DNA of 46,498 bases. Origin: a virus. This document shows positions 27,926 to 35,823 of this stretch, piece by piece. The position numbers and the translations under genes were made by a program. The notes under the pieces are model-generated. The model searched no databases. It was given only the letters and a program-made list of their open reading frames with translations, and was not told the origin of the DNA. The stretch spans positions 1-46,498 of the IMG/VR virus record IMGVR_UViG_3300010397_000057, one strand, 5' to 3'. Position 1 is the first letter of the stretch; every line of letters starts with the position of its first letter.

Positions 27926-30039
27926 CGGGGCTGCCTCCCCAGTGCCAGCTGGGCGTCCCCGCCCCAGTTCGTGCGGATCTCCGTCCGGAACTCGCGGAGC
28001 AGCGACTGCACGAGCGGGTCGCCACCGAGGAGGGTCACCTGCACCGAGAGCGGGCGGTTGCCGGTCGGCGAGACGGAGAAGCCGTAGTTGTCGCCCGCGA
28101 CCTGGGCCAGGCCCATCGCCCGGGACTGGGAGATACCCCGCAGCGGCAGGTAGAGCTCGCCGCCGGTGGCCGGCTCGCCGAACAGGACGGTGCCCGGGTT
28201 GCTGGGCGGGACGATCATGCCCTCGGCGGCGTGGTAGCGGATGCCGCCGGACAGGTAGTTGTCGCCCTGGTTCCGCGAGTTGCCGGTGGAGGGCCGGCCT
28301 GTGGTCTCGTTGAAGATCTGGTTGTGGACCCGGACATACACGTCCTTGTCCTTGAGGCCGGCCATGAGCCGCAGGGTGTGGTCCAGGTTGTTGATCGCGG
28401 CGGTCAGGCCCTCGATGGCGATCGTTGTGTTCACCGTGTCGGGGATGCTGCGGTACTTCCCGATCAGACCGTCGATCTCCTGCTGGGTCAGGCCTGCCTG
28501 GCGGAGCTGCTTCTCCAGCGACGCGGTGTTGGCGTCGTAGGAGGCTGCCGCGTCCTCGGCGGACATGCCAGCGGCGACCTGCGCCTGGTACAGCTGCATG
28601 TTGGCGGTCACCGAGGCCAGCACGGACTCGCGGTTGGACTGGCCCTGCTTCGTGTTGATGTCGAGTGCGTCGGCGTGCTTCTTGAGCGTCTTGGCGTTCT
28701 CTTCGAACGTCTCGCGGACGTGAAGCTGCGACTCGGCGACGCTGAGGGTGGCCTGGTCGATGTCCATCAGGGCGGTGAAGATCTTGCCGGTCATCGACGC
28801 CGCGAGCTTGTCCGACGACACTGTGGTCGCGTTCATCTTCGCCTGCAGCAGCGTCAGGTCCTCGCCCTGCTGGTTGAAGGCGTGCCCGGCCGCCTCGGCG
28901 GCCTGACGCAGACCGAGCTGGGTCTGCTGGAGATGTTTCGTCCTATCGTCGGCCTCGCCGAGCAGCGAGACCGGGATCGTCATCCCGCCCGACGCGATCG
29001 CTGAGACGATCGGGTGGTCCTGGATGAACGAGTACGCCTTCTCGGCGCCCTCGACGATCCCGCCGAAGCCGACGATGACGTACGAGATCCCCTTGGTTAG
29101 GTCATTGAGGGCGGCCGCCCCACCGTCGGCGCCGTCGGCGATTTCGCTCATCGCGTACCCGGTGGCCGTGCCGAGTCGCTCCATGCTGTCGGCCAGGGCG
29201 TTCACCGCGGGCTCGCCCTTGTCGACGAGCGCCTCGACGCCGTGGATGATCCCAGTGGTGAAGCCTTCAAGGCCACCGACCAGCGGCTCGACGTACTTCT
29301 GCGCCTGGTCGAACAGTTCGCTGAGGTGCCACGACCGGACCATCGGCCCGATCGTCGACAGCGCGTGCAGAGTGTCGTCGGTCAGCGGCCGGGTCGCGTT
29401 GACGAACTCGGCCTGCAGGTCGTTCAGCGTCCGGGACCACGCGGACTGGAACCGCTGTGGGTCGCCGAGGATCGCGCCGACGATGCCGATGCCGGCCACA
29501 CCGAACCCGGTCGCACCGGCGAGAGCACCGCCGACCGCGGCGACGAGCGGGATGGCCAGGCCGGCGCCGATGGCACCTCCGACGGCCATGATGCTCGGGC
29601 TGCCGGAGGCCGACTTGAGGCCGTCCTCGACGCCGAACTCGATGCTGTCGGCGACGCTCTTGCGAACCTTCGTCAGCGCGGCGAGGCGGCCTTGGGCGTC
29701 GCCGAGCTTTTTGAACACGTCGACGTCGCCGGTCTTCTGGAACTCGTCGGCAAGCTTGCGGACCTCGGCGCGGGACTCGCGGAGCCGGGCGTCGAGGATC
29801 GACAGCTTCATGCTCTTGGTCCCGATGTCGCCGATCTTCTGGCCGGCGGCGTCGGCCTCGCCGCCGAGCAGCTTCATAGCGGCCGCGGCCTTCGCCGCGT
29901 CCGGTGGGATCTTGTCGAGCTCCCGGTCGAGCTTGGAGACCTTGTCGCCGAGGTCGTCGGTGGCTTTCTTCGCCGACTCGACCGGCGCGACGAACTTCGC
30001 GACGTCGGCCTCGAGGGCGACGCTGACCTTCCGGCCCAT
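27922..30039 (-). CDS. Tape measure protein
   Basis: 705 residues. The N-terminus MGRKVSVALEADVAKFVAPV is the typical beginning of actinophage tape measures. Long coiled coils follow (DDLGDKVSKLDRELDKIP, LRESRAEVRKLADEFQKTGD). A very hydrophobic segment spans 150-192 (GGAIGAGLAIPLVAAVGGAL), and a second amphipathic region about 290-350. Its length sets the tail length; by the usual 1.5 Angstrom per residue, about 105 nm. No lytic domain seen. GGGGGTG is upstream of ATG 30039. Confidence 0.88.
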   Translation of the reverse strand: MGRKVSVALEADVAKFVAPVESAKKATDDLGDKVSKLDRELDKIPPDAAKAAAAMKLLGGEADAAGQKIGDIGTKSMKLSILDARLRESRAEVRKLADEFQKTGDVDVFKKLGDAQGRLAALTKVRKSVADSIEFGVEDGLKSASGSPSIMAVGGAIGAGLAIPLVAAVGGALAGATGFGVAGIGIVGAILGDPQRFQSAWSRTLNDLQAEFVNATRPLTDDTLHALSTIGPMVRSWHLSELFDQAQKYVEPLVGGLEGFTTGIIHGVEALVDKGEPAVNALADSMERLGTATGYAMSEIADGADGGAAALNDLTKGISYVIVGFGGIVEGAEKAYSFIQDHPIVSAIASGGMTIPVSLLGEADDRTKHLQQTQLGLRQAAEAAGHAFNQQGEDLTLLQAKMNATTVSSDKLAASMTGKIFTALMDIDQATLSVAESQLHVRETFEENAKTLKKHADALDINTKQGQSNRESVLASVTANMQLYQAQVAAGMSAEDAAASYDANTASLEKQLRQAGLTQQEIDGLIGKYRSIPDTVNTTIAIEGLTAAINNLDHTLRLMAGLKDKDVYVRVHNQIFNETTGRPSTGNSRNQGDNYLSGGIRYHAAEGMIVPPSNPGTVLFGEPATGGELYLPLRGISQSRAMGLAQVAGDNYGFSVSPTGNRPLSVQVTLLGGDPLVQSLLREFRTEIRTNWGGDAQLALGRQPR

Positions 30040-30109
30040 GCCACACCCCCGGAACGGTTCGGATGATCAGCGGAGGGTGAGACTGGCGTCACTGCGTCAC
30101 ACTGCGGCG

Positions 30110-30715
30110 GTGACCACCGACACCCCCGCGCCCACGCCGCCGCGGCACATGAGCCCCAAGGTCGCCCTGCTCGCCAGCCTCGGCGCCGCGACCGTGCTCA
30201 CCGCGGGCGGATACCTGTACACGACTTACATCGCGCCGCCACCGGCGCCGGCCGCCGTGGCGACCACCGCGTCGCCGACCCGAGCCCGCACCCCGGAGCT
30301 GGTGGCCACGCCCGGCGCCCCGCCGGTCGTCGACCGGACATGCTCCGACTCGGCGGACTGGGATCGCGCCGGCGGGACGACGCTCATCGACGCCTACATC
30401 AACAACCAGGACAGCGGGAACATCAACGCCGCGACCCTGCAGAAGGACTGCCCGCAGTTCCTGCCGAAATGGCAGCAGGCCCAGGGCGGCATCCCCAGCG
30501 GAGTCACCTCGGCGGTGCCAGCCGACGTGAAGCCGGGCACCTACGAGACAACCAGCGCCGACCTCGACAGCTGCTACTGGGAGCGCTCGAAGAATGGGAA
30601 GATAGTCGACAACAGGCTCATCACCGCGTCGACGGTCAAGCAGCGCGTGACGATCAAAGCCACCGACGACACATTCGTCAGCCGCGGCTGCGGAAGCTGG
30701 GTTAAGGCCGCGTAG
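30110..30715 (+). CDS. Rightward membrane-anchored secreted protein (moron)
   Basis: 201 residues, GTG 30110 (or ATG 30149). A short basic start, one membrane helix (VALLASLGAATVLTAGGYLY), a Pro/Ala-rich linker, then an exported domain with four Cys. The end, VKPGTYETTSADLDSCYWER and FVSRGCGSWVKAA, matches a domain common in actinobacterial secreted proteins ('PGtY...... CyW.R....... GCGsW'). It lies opposite to the tail operon between chaperone and tape measure, and its stop overlaps theirs by 14 bases. Likely expressed from the prophage and altering the cell surface; exclusion of other phages is possible. Confidence 0.75.
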   Translation: MTTDTPAPTPPRHMSPKVALLASLGAATVLTAGGYLYTTYIAPPPAPAAVATTASPTRARTPELVATPGAPPVVDRTCSDSADWDRAGGTTLIDAYINNQDSGNINAATLQKDCPQFLPKWQQAQGGIPSGVTSAVPADVKPGTYETTSADLDSCYWERSKNGKIVDNRLITASTVKQRVTIKATDDTFVSRGCGSWVKAA

Positions 30716-31612
30716 GCCGCTGCGGCACCCGGTGGATCAGTGAGCCGGGATAGGGCTGGTCACCGTAACGGTCGTGCGACCGGCCGAACCCCACACAGCG
30801 GAAACACTGCAGCGCCAGCTCGGCCTTGTATTTGTCCTCGTACTCCGGCTTCGTCGTCACAGCCAGGTTGCCGCCGCAGCCCGGGCACCGGGTCTCCCGA
30901 TACAGGCCCAGGGCCAGCATCCAGGCCTGCTCGGTCTCGTCCCACTCCGGCTCCGGCCGGGACGAGACCAGCACGCCCCGGTGGTACTCGTAAGACGTGG
31001 CCGGCTCCCAGCCGCGGAACCGCTTCAGGCTGATGCCGAGCCGTTCCGCCGCCTCGACTTCAGCCCTGAGCTCGGGGTCGTCGTCGAGGCGGCGGGCAGA
31101 AAAGACACGTCGACCTTCGACTGGTTGAGGTTCCACACTTTGGTCGTGACATCGTCCCACTGGCCGTCGGTGAACCGCTCCTCGATGAGGACCGTCATCG
31201 TCTCGTCGTCGAGCTCCGGGCTCACCAGCGATGCACGGATGAACGGCTCCCAGAAGTCATCGAAGTTGATCCCGTACCGCGCGTCCTGGATGTGCTTGGC
31301 CTCGATCTGCCCGTCGTCGTTGCGGCGCGGCGGGTACAAGTCCCGCAGCGCCTTGAACTCGGGCTTCGGCAGCGCCTGGAACAGCAGCGTGACCGTCTTC
31401 GCCTCGACCTGCTCGAGCAGGTCGGCGACTCGCTGCTCGAGCTCGGGCGCAACGGCGCCGGCCGAAAGCGAGTCCCGGACGCCGCTCTTCGCCTTGTCGC
31501 GCTCGGAGACGGCCCGCTCGTACTCGTCGACCAGGTCGGGGTCCATGCAGTGCGGGTACGGCAGCGTGCGGGGCTTGCCGCCGCGGATGAGTGCTGCAGC
31601 GTCGGTGGTCAT
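30702..31612 (-). CDS. Tail assembly chaperone, frameshifted long form
   Basis: The downstream frame, from about 31100 to TAA 30702, reads SARRLDDDPELRAEVEAAER and continues to a zinc ribbon (CPGCGGN and CFRCVG). It has no start of its own. A -1 shift on TTTT (plus-strand AAAA, 31100-31103) in the short form gives one protein of about 302 residues. This gpG/gpGT arrangement just before the tape measure is general in long-tailed phages and makes a minor, extended chaperone. The exact shift codon is inferred. Confidence 0.7.
31025..31612 (-). CDS. Tail assembly chaperone, short form
   Basis: 195 residues from ATG 31612. MTTDAAALIRGGKPRTLPYP, HCMDPDLVDEYERAVSERDK, VTLLFQALPKPEFKALRDLY and FDDFWEPFIRASLVSPELDD are typical of gpG-like chaperones, which coat the tape measure during tail assembly and are not in the virion. 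The last 25 residues are after the frameshift site and read SRRRNGSASA-like noncoding sequence. It starts two bases past the previous stop. Confidence 0.78.
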   Translation of the reverse strand: MTTDAAALIRGGKPRTLPYPHCMDPDLVDEYERAVSERDKAKSGVRDSLSAGAVAPELEQRVADLLEQVEAKTVTLLFQALPKPEFKALRDLYPPRRNDDGQIEAKHIQDARYGINFDDFWEPFIRASLVSPELDDETMTVLIEERFTDGQWDDVTTKVWNLNQSKVDVSFLPAASTTTPSSGLKSRRRNGSASA

Positions 31613-31614
31613 GC

Positions 31615-31932
31615 TCACCGCCCGCACGTCGGGCAGGGTGGGGTGAGCCACCGAGCGACCTGAGAGTCGGGCTTGACCGTCATGGGAACGGTGACGGTGT
31701 GGGTAAGGCAGCGGGTGTCGTCGAGCGGGTCGGTCTGCTGACGGCCGTCGGCGGTCAGCGTGAACATCCGCAGCGTCAGCTGGCCATCCCTGAGGGAAGG
31801 ACGTTCACCGGCAGGCACGTGGTTCGGCTCGATGCCGTTGGCGCGGAGCCAGCCGAGTAGCTGGTCGCGAAACACGGGTTCGTCGCGCGCCAGCAATTGC
31901 ATGTAGTCGTCGTCGGGAAGGTCTCGTTGCAT
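31615..31932 (-). CDS. Hypothetical tail-region protein, 105 aa
   Basis: MQRDLPDDDYMQLLARDEPV, RDQLLGWLRANGIEPNHVPA and MFTLTADGRQQTDPLDDT, ending in CPTCGR. The C-terminal CxxC may bind zinc. It sits between the tail tube gene and the chaperones, where many actinophages carry a small protein of unknown role. The start ATG 31932 lies just downstream of an intercistronic hairpin. Confidence 0.62.
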   Translation of the reverse strand: MQRDLPDDDYMQLLARDEPVFRDQLLGWLRANGIEPNHVPAGERPSLRDGQLTLRMFTLTADGRQQTDPLDDTRCLTHTVTVPMTVKPDSQVARWLTPPCPTCGR

Positions 31933-31949
31933 TGCGGTGGCCCGTTCCT

Positions 31950-31989
31950 GGTGGCCCGGCGGGTTGGAGGAAGGACGGCCCGGGCCACC
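31950..31989 (-). terminator. Intercistronic hairpin after the tail tube gene
   Basis: GGTGGCCCG (31950-31958) pairs with CGGGCCACC (31981-31989) around a 22-base loop. It lies between the tail tube gene and the next, and it has no T-tract. It may attenuate transcription or protect the 3' end of the abundant tube mRNA. Confidence 0.5.
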
Positions 31990-32014
31990 GGATGCCGTCC
32001 TCCCAGACTGCGGA

Positions 32015-32494
32015 TCAGGCGACAGCCGCGCGGAGGTTCGGCTGGCTGGAGATCGTGAACGGCATCTCCCACTTCTCGATGCTGTTCGCGGTCGGCTGGA
32101 GCCGCTTCTCCCGGCCGCACGTCACCGGGTACACCTCGATCAGCTGCGAGGAAGCCCACGCCGTCGTGCACAGCACGCCGCGGCGGATGACGATGAACCC
32201 GGTCACGTACTTCGTGAACGTGTTGAAGATCGTGTCCGTGGCCGTCTGCTTCTTGAACCGCAGCGCCGTGCCCGAGAACGAGTCCCGGCCCGGATACGTC
32301 GTGTCGAACTGCCCCGACAGCGGCGTCGTCGGAATCACCGCCGACGTCGCCTCGAAGCCCATCAGGCCGTCGTCGGTGATCGTGTCGTGCAGCAGGATGC
32401 CGGCGTTGAGCTCGGTGGTCGTCGGCAGCGCGATGTTCGCGATGGCCGACGCGAACGCAACGCGGGTGTTGCCGTCGGCGAAGACATCAGCCAC
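32015..32494 (-). CDS. Major tail (tube) protein
   Basis: 159 residues from GTG 32494 (AAGGAGAG upstream). MADVFADGNTRVAFASAIAN, then LPTTTELNAGILLHDTITDD, GLMGFEATSAVIPTTPLSG and RDSFSGTALRFKKQTATDT follow the tail tube pattern of actinophages ('l..p.t.pt..ElnaG..l...it..g...'). It polymerises into the tail tube. Position before the chaperone/tape-measure block agrees. Hairpins flank it on both sides, fitting its need for high expression. Confidence 0.85.
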   Translation of the reverse strand: MADVFADGNTRVAFASAIANIALPTTTELNAGILLHDTITDDGLMGFEATSAVIPTTPLSGQFDTTYPGRDSFSGTALRFKKQTATDTIFNTFTKYVTGFIVIRRGVLCTTAWASSQLIEVYPVTCGREKRLQPTANSIEKWEMPFTISSQPNLRAAVA

Positions 32495-32729
32495 GGTCGC
32501 TCTCCTTCTTCTCCGCCGCGGCGGACTTCTTGGCCCGGGTAGCAGAAGACCCCGCCTCGGGCGGGGTCTCGGGGTCTTGCAGGACGGGATCGTGCAGGCG
32601 GTCCGGCTCCGGCGGCGGGCCGTCGACGGGCTCCCAGCCCTGCGCCAGCCAGTACGGATCGGCGGGCAGCTGGGCGTAGTGGCCGGTGCCGGCGTGATAC
32701 ATCCACGGGTGCGGGTTCATCGTGGTCAT
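32487..32729 (-). CDS. Hypothetical tail-region protein, 80 aa
   Basis: MTTMNPHPWMYHAGTGHYAQ, then LPADPYWLAQGWEPVDGPPP and a charged, disordered tail (RAKKSAAAEKKESDRG). The first half could bind a tail protein; the second is flexible. It overlaps the tube gene by eight bases, so its translation may deliver ribosomes to that gene. The tail coding region contains a strong hairpin (32547-32569). Confidence 0.6.
   Translation of the reverse strand: MTTMNPHPWMYHAGTGHYAQLPADPYWLAQGWEPVDGPPPEPDRLHDPVLQDPETPPEAGSSATRAKKSAAAEKKESDRG
32547..32569 (-). promoter_or_regulatory. Strong hairpin upstream of the tail tube gene
   Basis: AGACCCCGCC (32547-32556), loop TCG, GGCGGGGTCT (32560-32569): a perfect 10-bp stem with a 3-base loop, inside the preceding small gene and about 55 bases before the tube start. 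It could be an RNA processing or stabilising element that raises tube mRNA. Confidence 0.5.
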
Positions 32730-32736
32730 CGCGGCC

Positions 32737-33072
32737 TCAGAACTTGATCAGGTCGTAGGTGACGCCGGTCAGCGCACCGGAGAACGTCACGGTGGCCACA
32801 CCGGCGCTGTTGACCGCGCCCGGCGGGACGTAGATGTATCGGACGCCCGTCGACGGGCACGCGACCGCGGTGACCGTGCCGGGGTTGCCCTGCGCGGTCA
32901 CGTTCGGGTCGAGGACCGCCACGTTCGTTGCGGTGCCGGTCGTGACGACCCGAAGGACGCAGCCGCCGCCGGGGATGATGTCGTTGGCGGAGATGGTGTC
33001 CGAGGCGGTCGGTGTGTACGGCGCGGGCGTCGTCCCGGTCGTCAGCACCGATTGGGCAGCATTCAGCGTCAT
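32737..33072 (-). CDS. Beta-rich structural protein, 111 aa
   Basis: MTLNAAQSVLTTGTTPAPYT at the N-terminus, then strands CVLRVVTTGTATNVAVLDPN and VRYIYVPPGAVNSAGVATVT. Small Thr/Val/Gly-rich beta fold, in keeping with a virion decoration or tail accessory protein. 'GvatVtFSgal.gvtY.li' at the end is found in several actinophage structural proteins. It lies between tail terminator and tube genes. Confidence 0.65.
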   Translation of the reverse strand: MTLNAAQSVLTTGTTPAPYTPTASDTISANDIIPGGGCVLRVVTTGTATNVAVLDPNVTAQGNPGTVTAVACPSTGVRYIYVPPGAVNSAGVATVTFSGALTGVTYDLIKF

Positions 33073-33099
33073 GCCAGTCCCTTCAGGACGTCGCTGTGG

Positions 33100-33519
33100 T
33101 CAGGAGGTGGCGCGAAGCCGGTAGGACTGCACGGCGGACATCACGGTCGTGCCGGTGATGTCGTCGCGGACTGGGGGCTGGCTTTCCTCGAGGCGGATGC
33201 GTCCGCAGGAGAGGCCAGGGATCGTGGGGCTGACGTCGAGCAGCTGGGTCCGTGCGCGTTGCGCGCCGGCCCGGGCGGACGCGGCTGTGTCGCCGACGGA
33301 GTGGACGATCCAGCGGACCTCGCGGACCGAGGACCGGCCGTTGACGGCGTTGTCGAGGTCCTCGGACGGGTAGCCGATCGAGGTGTAGACCACCCAGTAC
33401 GGCCGGGCCGCGCCGTTGGGTACGGCCCCGTCGTAGACCGGCCACACCGGGGTGAGCGGGTCCGCGGCGAGCAGGTCGAGACCCGCCTGTGTGAGCGCCT
33501 GGTCGAGGCCGTCGGTCAT
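33100..33519 (-). CDS. Tail terminator protein candidate
   Basis: 139 residues. MTDGLDQALTQAGLDLLAAD, LTPVWPVYDGAVPNGAARPY, WVVYTSIGYPSEDL, then VREVRWIVHSVGDTAASARA and AQRARTQLLDV. The order helix, P.YdG.vP....pYvv, sheet, 'h.vg.....a.....r.r..LL' is that of gpU-like tail terminators in actinophages. It would cap the tail tube and join it to the head. ATG 33519 overlaps the upstream stop. Confidence 0.75.
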   Translation of the reverse strand: MTDGLDQALTQAGLDLLAADPLTPVWPVYDGAVPNGAARPYWVVYTSIGYPSEDLDNAVNGRSSVREVRWIVHSVGDTAASARAGAQRARTQLLDVSPTIPGLSCGRIRLEESQPPVRDDITGTTVMSAVQSYRLRATS

Positions 33520-33938
33520 CCCGGATCCACCTCGGGCCCGTCGACGTAGCCGCCGGTCAGGAGCTTCTCCCCGAGGTCTTCCATGTAGCCGTAGAAGGTG
33601 GCTTCCTCGAGGGAGAGCCCGGGGTCGAGGTGCGGGATGGGTGCGTTGTTCGCCGAGCCGAGCTCGAGCAGACGGCCGAGTCCGCCCTGGAGCTTCTCGG
33701 CCTTCGGTCCGATCTCGGCCGAAACGACGGTGCCGTGGGCTTCGACGTCGTAGCTGATCGCGCGCGGATAGTGCGGCAGGTAGTTGCGCTTCGACCGTTC
33801 GCGGATGATCCGCTGCGCTTCCCGTTTGACCTGCAGCGCGCCCTTCCCGACGATCTTCTTCGCGTCGGGGACGGCCCGCTTCCACGCCTGCTGCAGCTCC
33901 TCGGAGAGTTCCTCGAGGCCGGTGGCTTTCGCACCCAT
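33516..33938 (-). CDS. HK97 gp10-like protein
   Basis: 140 residues. LEELSEELQQAWKRAVPDAK, ALQVKREAQRIIRERSKRN, then the sheet HGTVVSAEIGPKAEKLQGGL and LGRLLELGSANNAPIPHLDP, with the family's 'G.Lg.lLE.Gs.......P' signature. Proteins of this class act as head-tail joining or neck proteins. The gene order (closure, gp10-like, terminator, tube) is standard. It overlaps the upstream gene by one base (TGATG). Confidence 0.82.
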   Translation of the reverse strand: MGAKATGLEELSEELQQAWKRAVPDAKKIVGKGALQVKREAQRIIRERSKRNYLPHYPRAISYDVEAHGTVVSAEIGPKAEKLQGGLGRLLELGSANNAPIPHLDPGLSLEEATFYGYMEDLGEKLLTGGYVDGPEVDPG

Positions 33939-34333
33939 CAGCCGCTCACCTCGACCATCGGGAAGCGACGGGCGGTCAAGTACGTCTGGTGCGACGGGCC
34001 GCGGAGCTGGAACGTCCGGCCGGCCAAGTCGAGGTCGAGGACCGACGAGACCACGGTGACGAGGTCGTCGGGCTGGACACCCGTCACGGCCACCGGCACG
34101 TGCAGCTCGAGCTGGCCAACGAACACCGACGCCTCACCGACGACGGTCGGCGACGAGGCCGGACTGGCCTGCTTGATCTTGGCCTTGCCGGTGTAGACGG
34201 TCGTGTAGGTCGGGGTGACCGCGCCGGTCTCCCCGTCGGTCGTCGTGCCGGTCTGGTGCTGGACGGTGACCGTGTCGGGCATGTCCTGCTCGGCGCGTTG
34301 CCGGCCGCGGAGCGCTGTCGTGTACGCCGACAT
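33938..34333 (-). CDS. Head closure protein (DUF6093-like)
   Basis: 131 residues. MSAYTTALRGRQRAEQDMPD then DTVTVQHQTGTTTDGETGAV, VTPTYTTVYTGKAKIKQ, and VSSVLDLDLAGRTFQLRGPS. This agrees with DUF6093-type proteins of actinophages, placed as the head-completion or stopper protein: N-terminal helix, then a beta barrel. It follows the connector and decoration genes. Confidence 0.78.
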   Translation of the reverse strand: MSAYTTALRGRQRAEQDMPDTVTVQHQTGTTTDGETGAVTPTYTTVYTGKAKIKQASPASSPTVVGEASVFVGQLELHVPVAVTGVQPDDLVTVVSSVLDLDLAGRTFQLRGPSHQTYLTARRFPMVEVSG

Positions 34334-34342
34334 GCGACCTCC

Positions 34343-35092
34343 TCAGCACGGCTCGTCGGTGACCCCCGTGTCGGGCCGGATGGTGATGCCGGTGTCCGAG
34401 GCGGTGATGCCGGTGTACGGGCGGGTCGTGGTACAGCTGTGCGCGACCGCCTCGGCGGGCGTGCGGAACAGCGCCACCGTGCCGCCGTACCGCGGCCGCG
34501 GATTGTCGACGACGATCGGCCCGGCCGTGACGAGCACCGGCGGGTCGGCGAGGGTGCCGCGGCTGAGCGCGACCACCGCACCGGGCCGGCGGGAGGCGGG
34601 GACGACGACAAGCGGGCCTGATGTGGCCGCGTCGTACAGCGACCCGCGGAGCAGCAGCGCGGCGCCGGGCCGCGGCTTCGGCTGATAGGTGGCGACGAGC
34701 GGCTGCGGCGTCGCGGCTGCTGCGACGACCACGTCCTCGAGGGAGGACCGGAACAGCTGGACGGTCGCGACCCGCTGTCGTGCCGGCTGGGCCACGACGA
34801 GCGGTGGTGGTGTGGTGAGGACCGGGTCGTCGGCCAGCGTGCCGCGGATCGTGATGGCCGAGCCGGGCCTGGGCCGCGGCTGAGCCGTGATGACGAGCGG
34901 GCCGGGTGTGAACGCTGTGGGAGGCGGGGCCGTGTCCTCGGTGGAGGCGCGGCTGGTGAACGCCACCCCGACCGGCCGTCGTGCCGGGCGGGCGACGACG
35001 ATCGGTGCCGGGGTGGTCAGGACGGGGTCGTCGGCGAGGGAGCCGCGGGTCAGGATCGGGACGTTCGGGATCGACCGGCCGACGATCGCCAC
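34343..35092 (-). CDS. Protein made of seven tandem repeats
   Basis: 249 residues. Units of about 30-36 residues share the pattern P-[LI]-V-V-x3-P-x-x-R-P-G-x-x-V-x-L-x-R-[GS]-[ST]-L-x-D-x-P-V-L-T-T-P. Clear examples: LTRGSLADDPVLTTPAP, ITIRGTLADDPVLTTPPP, LLLRGSLYDAATSGP, VALSRGTLADPPVLVTAGP, with two divergent units (FTSRASTED and QLFRSSLED) alternating. The end is Thr-rich with a final Cys. It sits between connector and closure genes, so it is probably a virion surface protein. Extended, solenoid or fibre-like shape is inferred. No family recognised. Confidence 0.7.
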   Translation of the reverse strand: MAIVGRSIPNVPILTRGSLADDPVLTTPAPIVVARPARRPVGVAFTSRASTEDTAPPPTAFTPGPLVITAQPRPRPGSAITIRGTLADDPVLTTPPPLVVAQPARQRVATVQLFRSSLEDVVVAAAATPQPLVATYQPKPRPGAALLLRGSLYDAATSGPLVVVPASRRPGAVVALSRGTLADPPVLVTAGPIVVDNPRPRYGGTVALFRTPAEAVAHSCTTTRPYTGITASDTGITIRPDTGVTDEPC

Positions 35093-35099
35093 GGCTCAC

Positions 35100-35801
35100 C
35101 TACCAGGTCGACGCGCGGATCGCTGCCGGGCCCGGGCCGACGATCGGCTGCGGCGTCACTGCCGCCGGTGCAGCCCCGGCCGACTTGATCGCCAGGGAGA
35201 AACTCACGCCGGGCTTCGTCGCCGGGGTGATGCTCGACCACGTCTTCGCGCCGGTCGCGGAGCCGGAGGCCAACTGCTGGTAGGCGGTGGCCAGCGCCTG
35301 GAAGCCGCCCGCGACCTGGCCTTGGCCGAGGTCCGTCGTACTGGATGGGTCGGTCTCGACGAGCGTCGTGCCACCGCACGCGGCGGACATGACGACGATG
35401 AGCAGGTCGTCGGAGCCGGTCGGCGTGACCGTCGGGCTGTCCATGTTGCCGGCGTTCGGGCCGGCCGTGCCGACCGCCTGGACCAGGGTCGGCGTGGTGT
35501 CAGCGCCGGTGACCCGGACCATCACCGCGGCGACGTCAGCGCCCGAGCTGTAGGGGAAGTCGTACGTCGATGGCTCGCTGCCGGCGACCTTCGTCCACAG
35601 CTTCCCGGTGACGCTGCCGCCGTTCGCGGAGCTCGTCGCCGTCCAGCCGGCCGGGGCCGTCAAGTTGGCGATCACCGAGTCGCCCTGGGCGATGGCGAAG
35701 ACGAGCAGGTCGCCGGAGGCCGTGGAGGCCGGCAGGCTCGCCGTGAGCGGGCTGGCTGCGTCTTCGCTGTAGTGGGTGGCCGAGGCCACGGTTGCGGCCA
35801 C
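35100..35801 (-). CDS. Beta-sandwich structural protein, 233 aa
   Basis: MAATVASATHYSEDAASPLT then SGDLLVFAIAQGDSVIANLT, LTAPAGWTATSSANGG and SDDLLIVVMSAACGGTTLVE. This pattern (p..p.gDlLv..v.......it.P.GWt....) is a jelly-roll-type domain seen in phage decoration and surface proteins. The last 20 residues (TPQPIVGPGPAAIRASTW) resemble a unit of the repeat protein encoded just downstream, so the two may have exchanged sequence or interact. Confidence 0.68.
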   Translation of the reverse strand: MAATVASATHYSEDAASPLTASLPASTASGDLLVFAIAQGDSVIANLTAPAGWTATSSANGGSVTGKLWTKVAGSEPSTYDFPYSSGADVAAVMVRVTGADTTPTLVQAVGTAGPNAGNMDSPTVTPTGSDDLLIVVMSAACGGTTLVETDPSSTTDLGQGQVAGGFQALATAYQQLASGSATGAKTWSSITPATKPGVSFSLAIKSAGAAPAAVTPQPIVGPGPAAIRASTW

Positions 35802-35823
35802 GGGCCACCCTCCCCGCGGCTGC

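Noticed and set aside
25757-28087. Plus-strand frame of 776 codons opposite the minor tail gene
   Set aside because: Arg/Gly/His-rich shadow of the tail gene; the same reason applies to the long plus-strand frame at 9362-11023.
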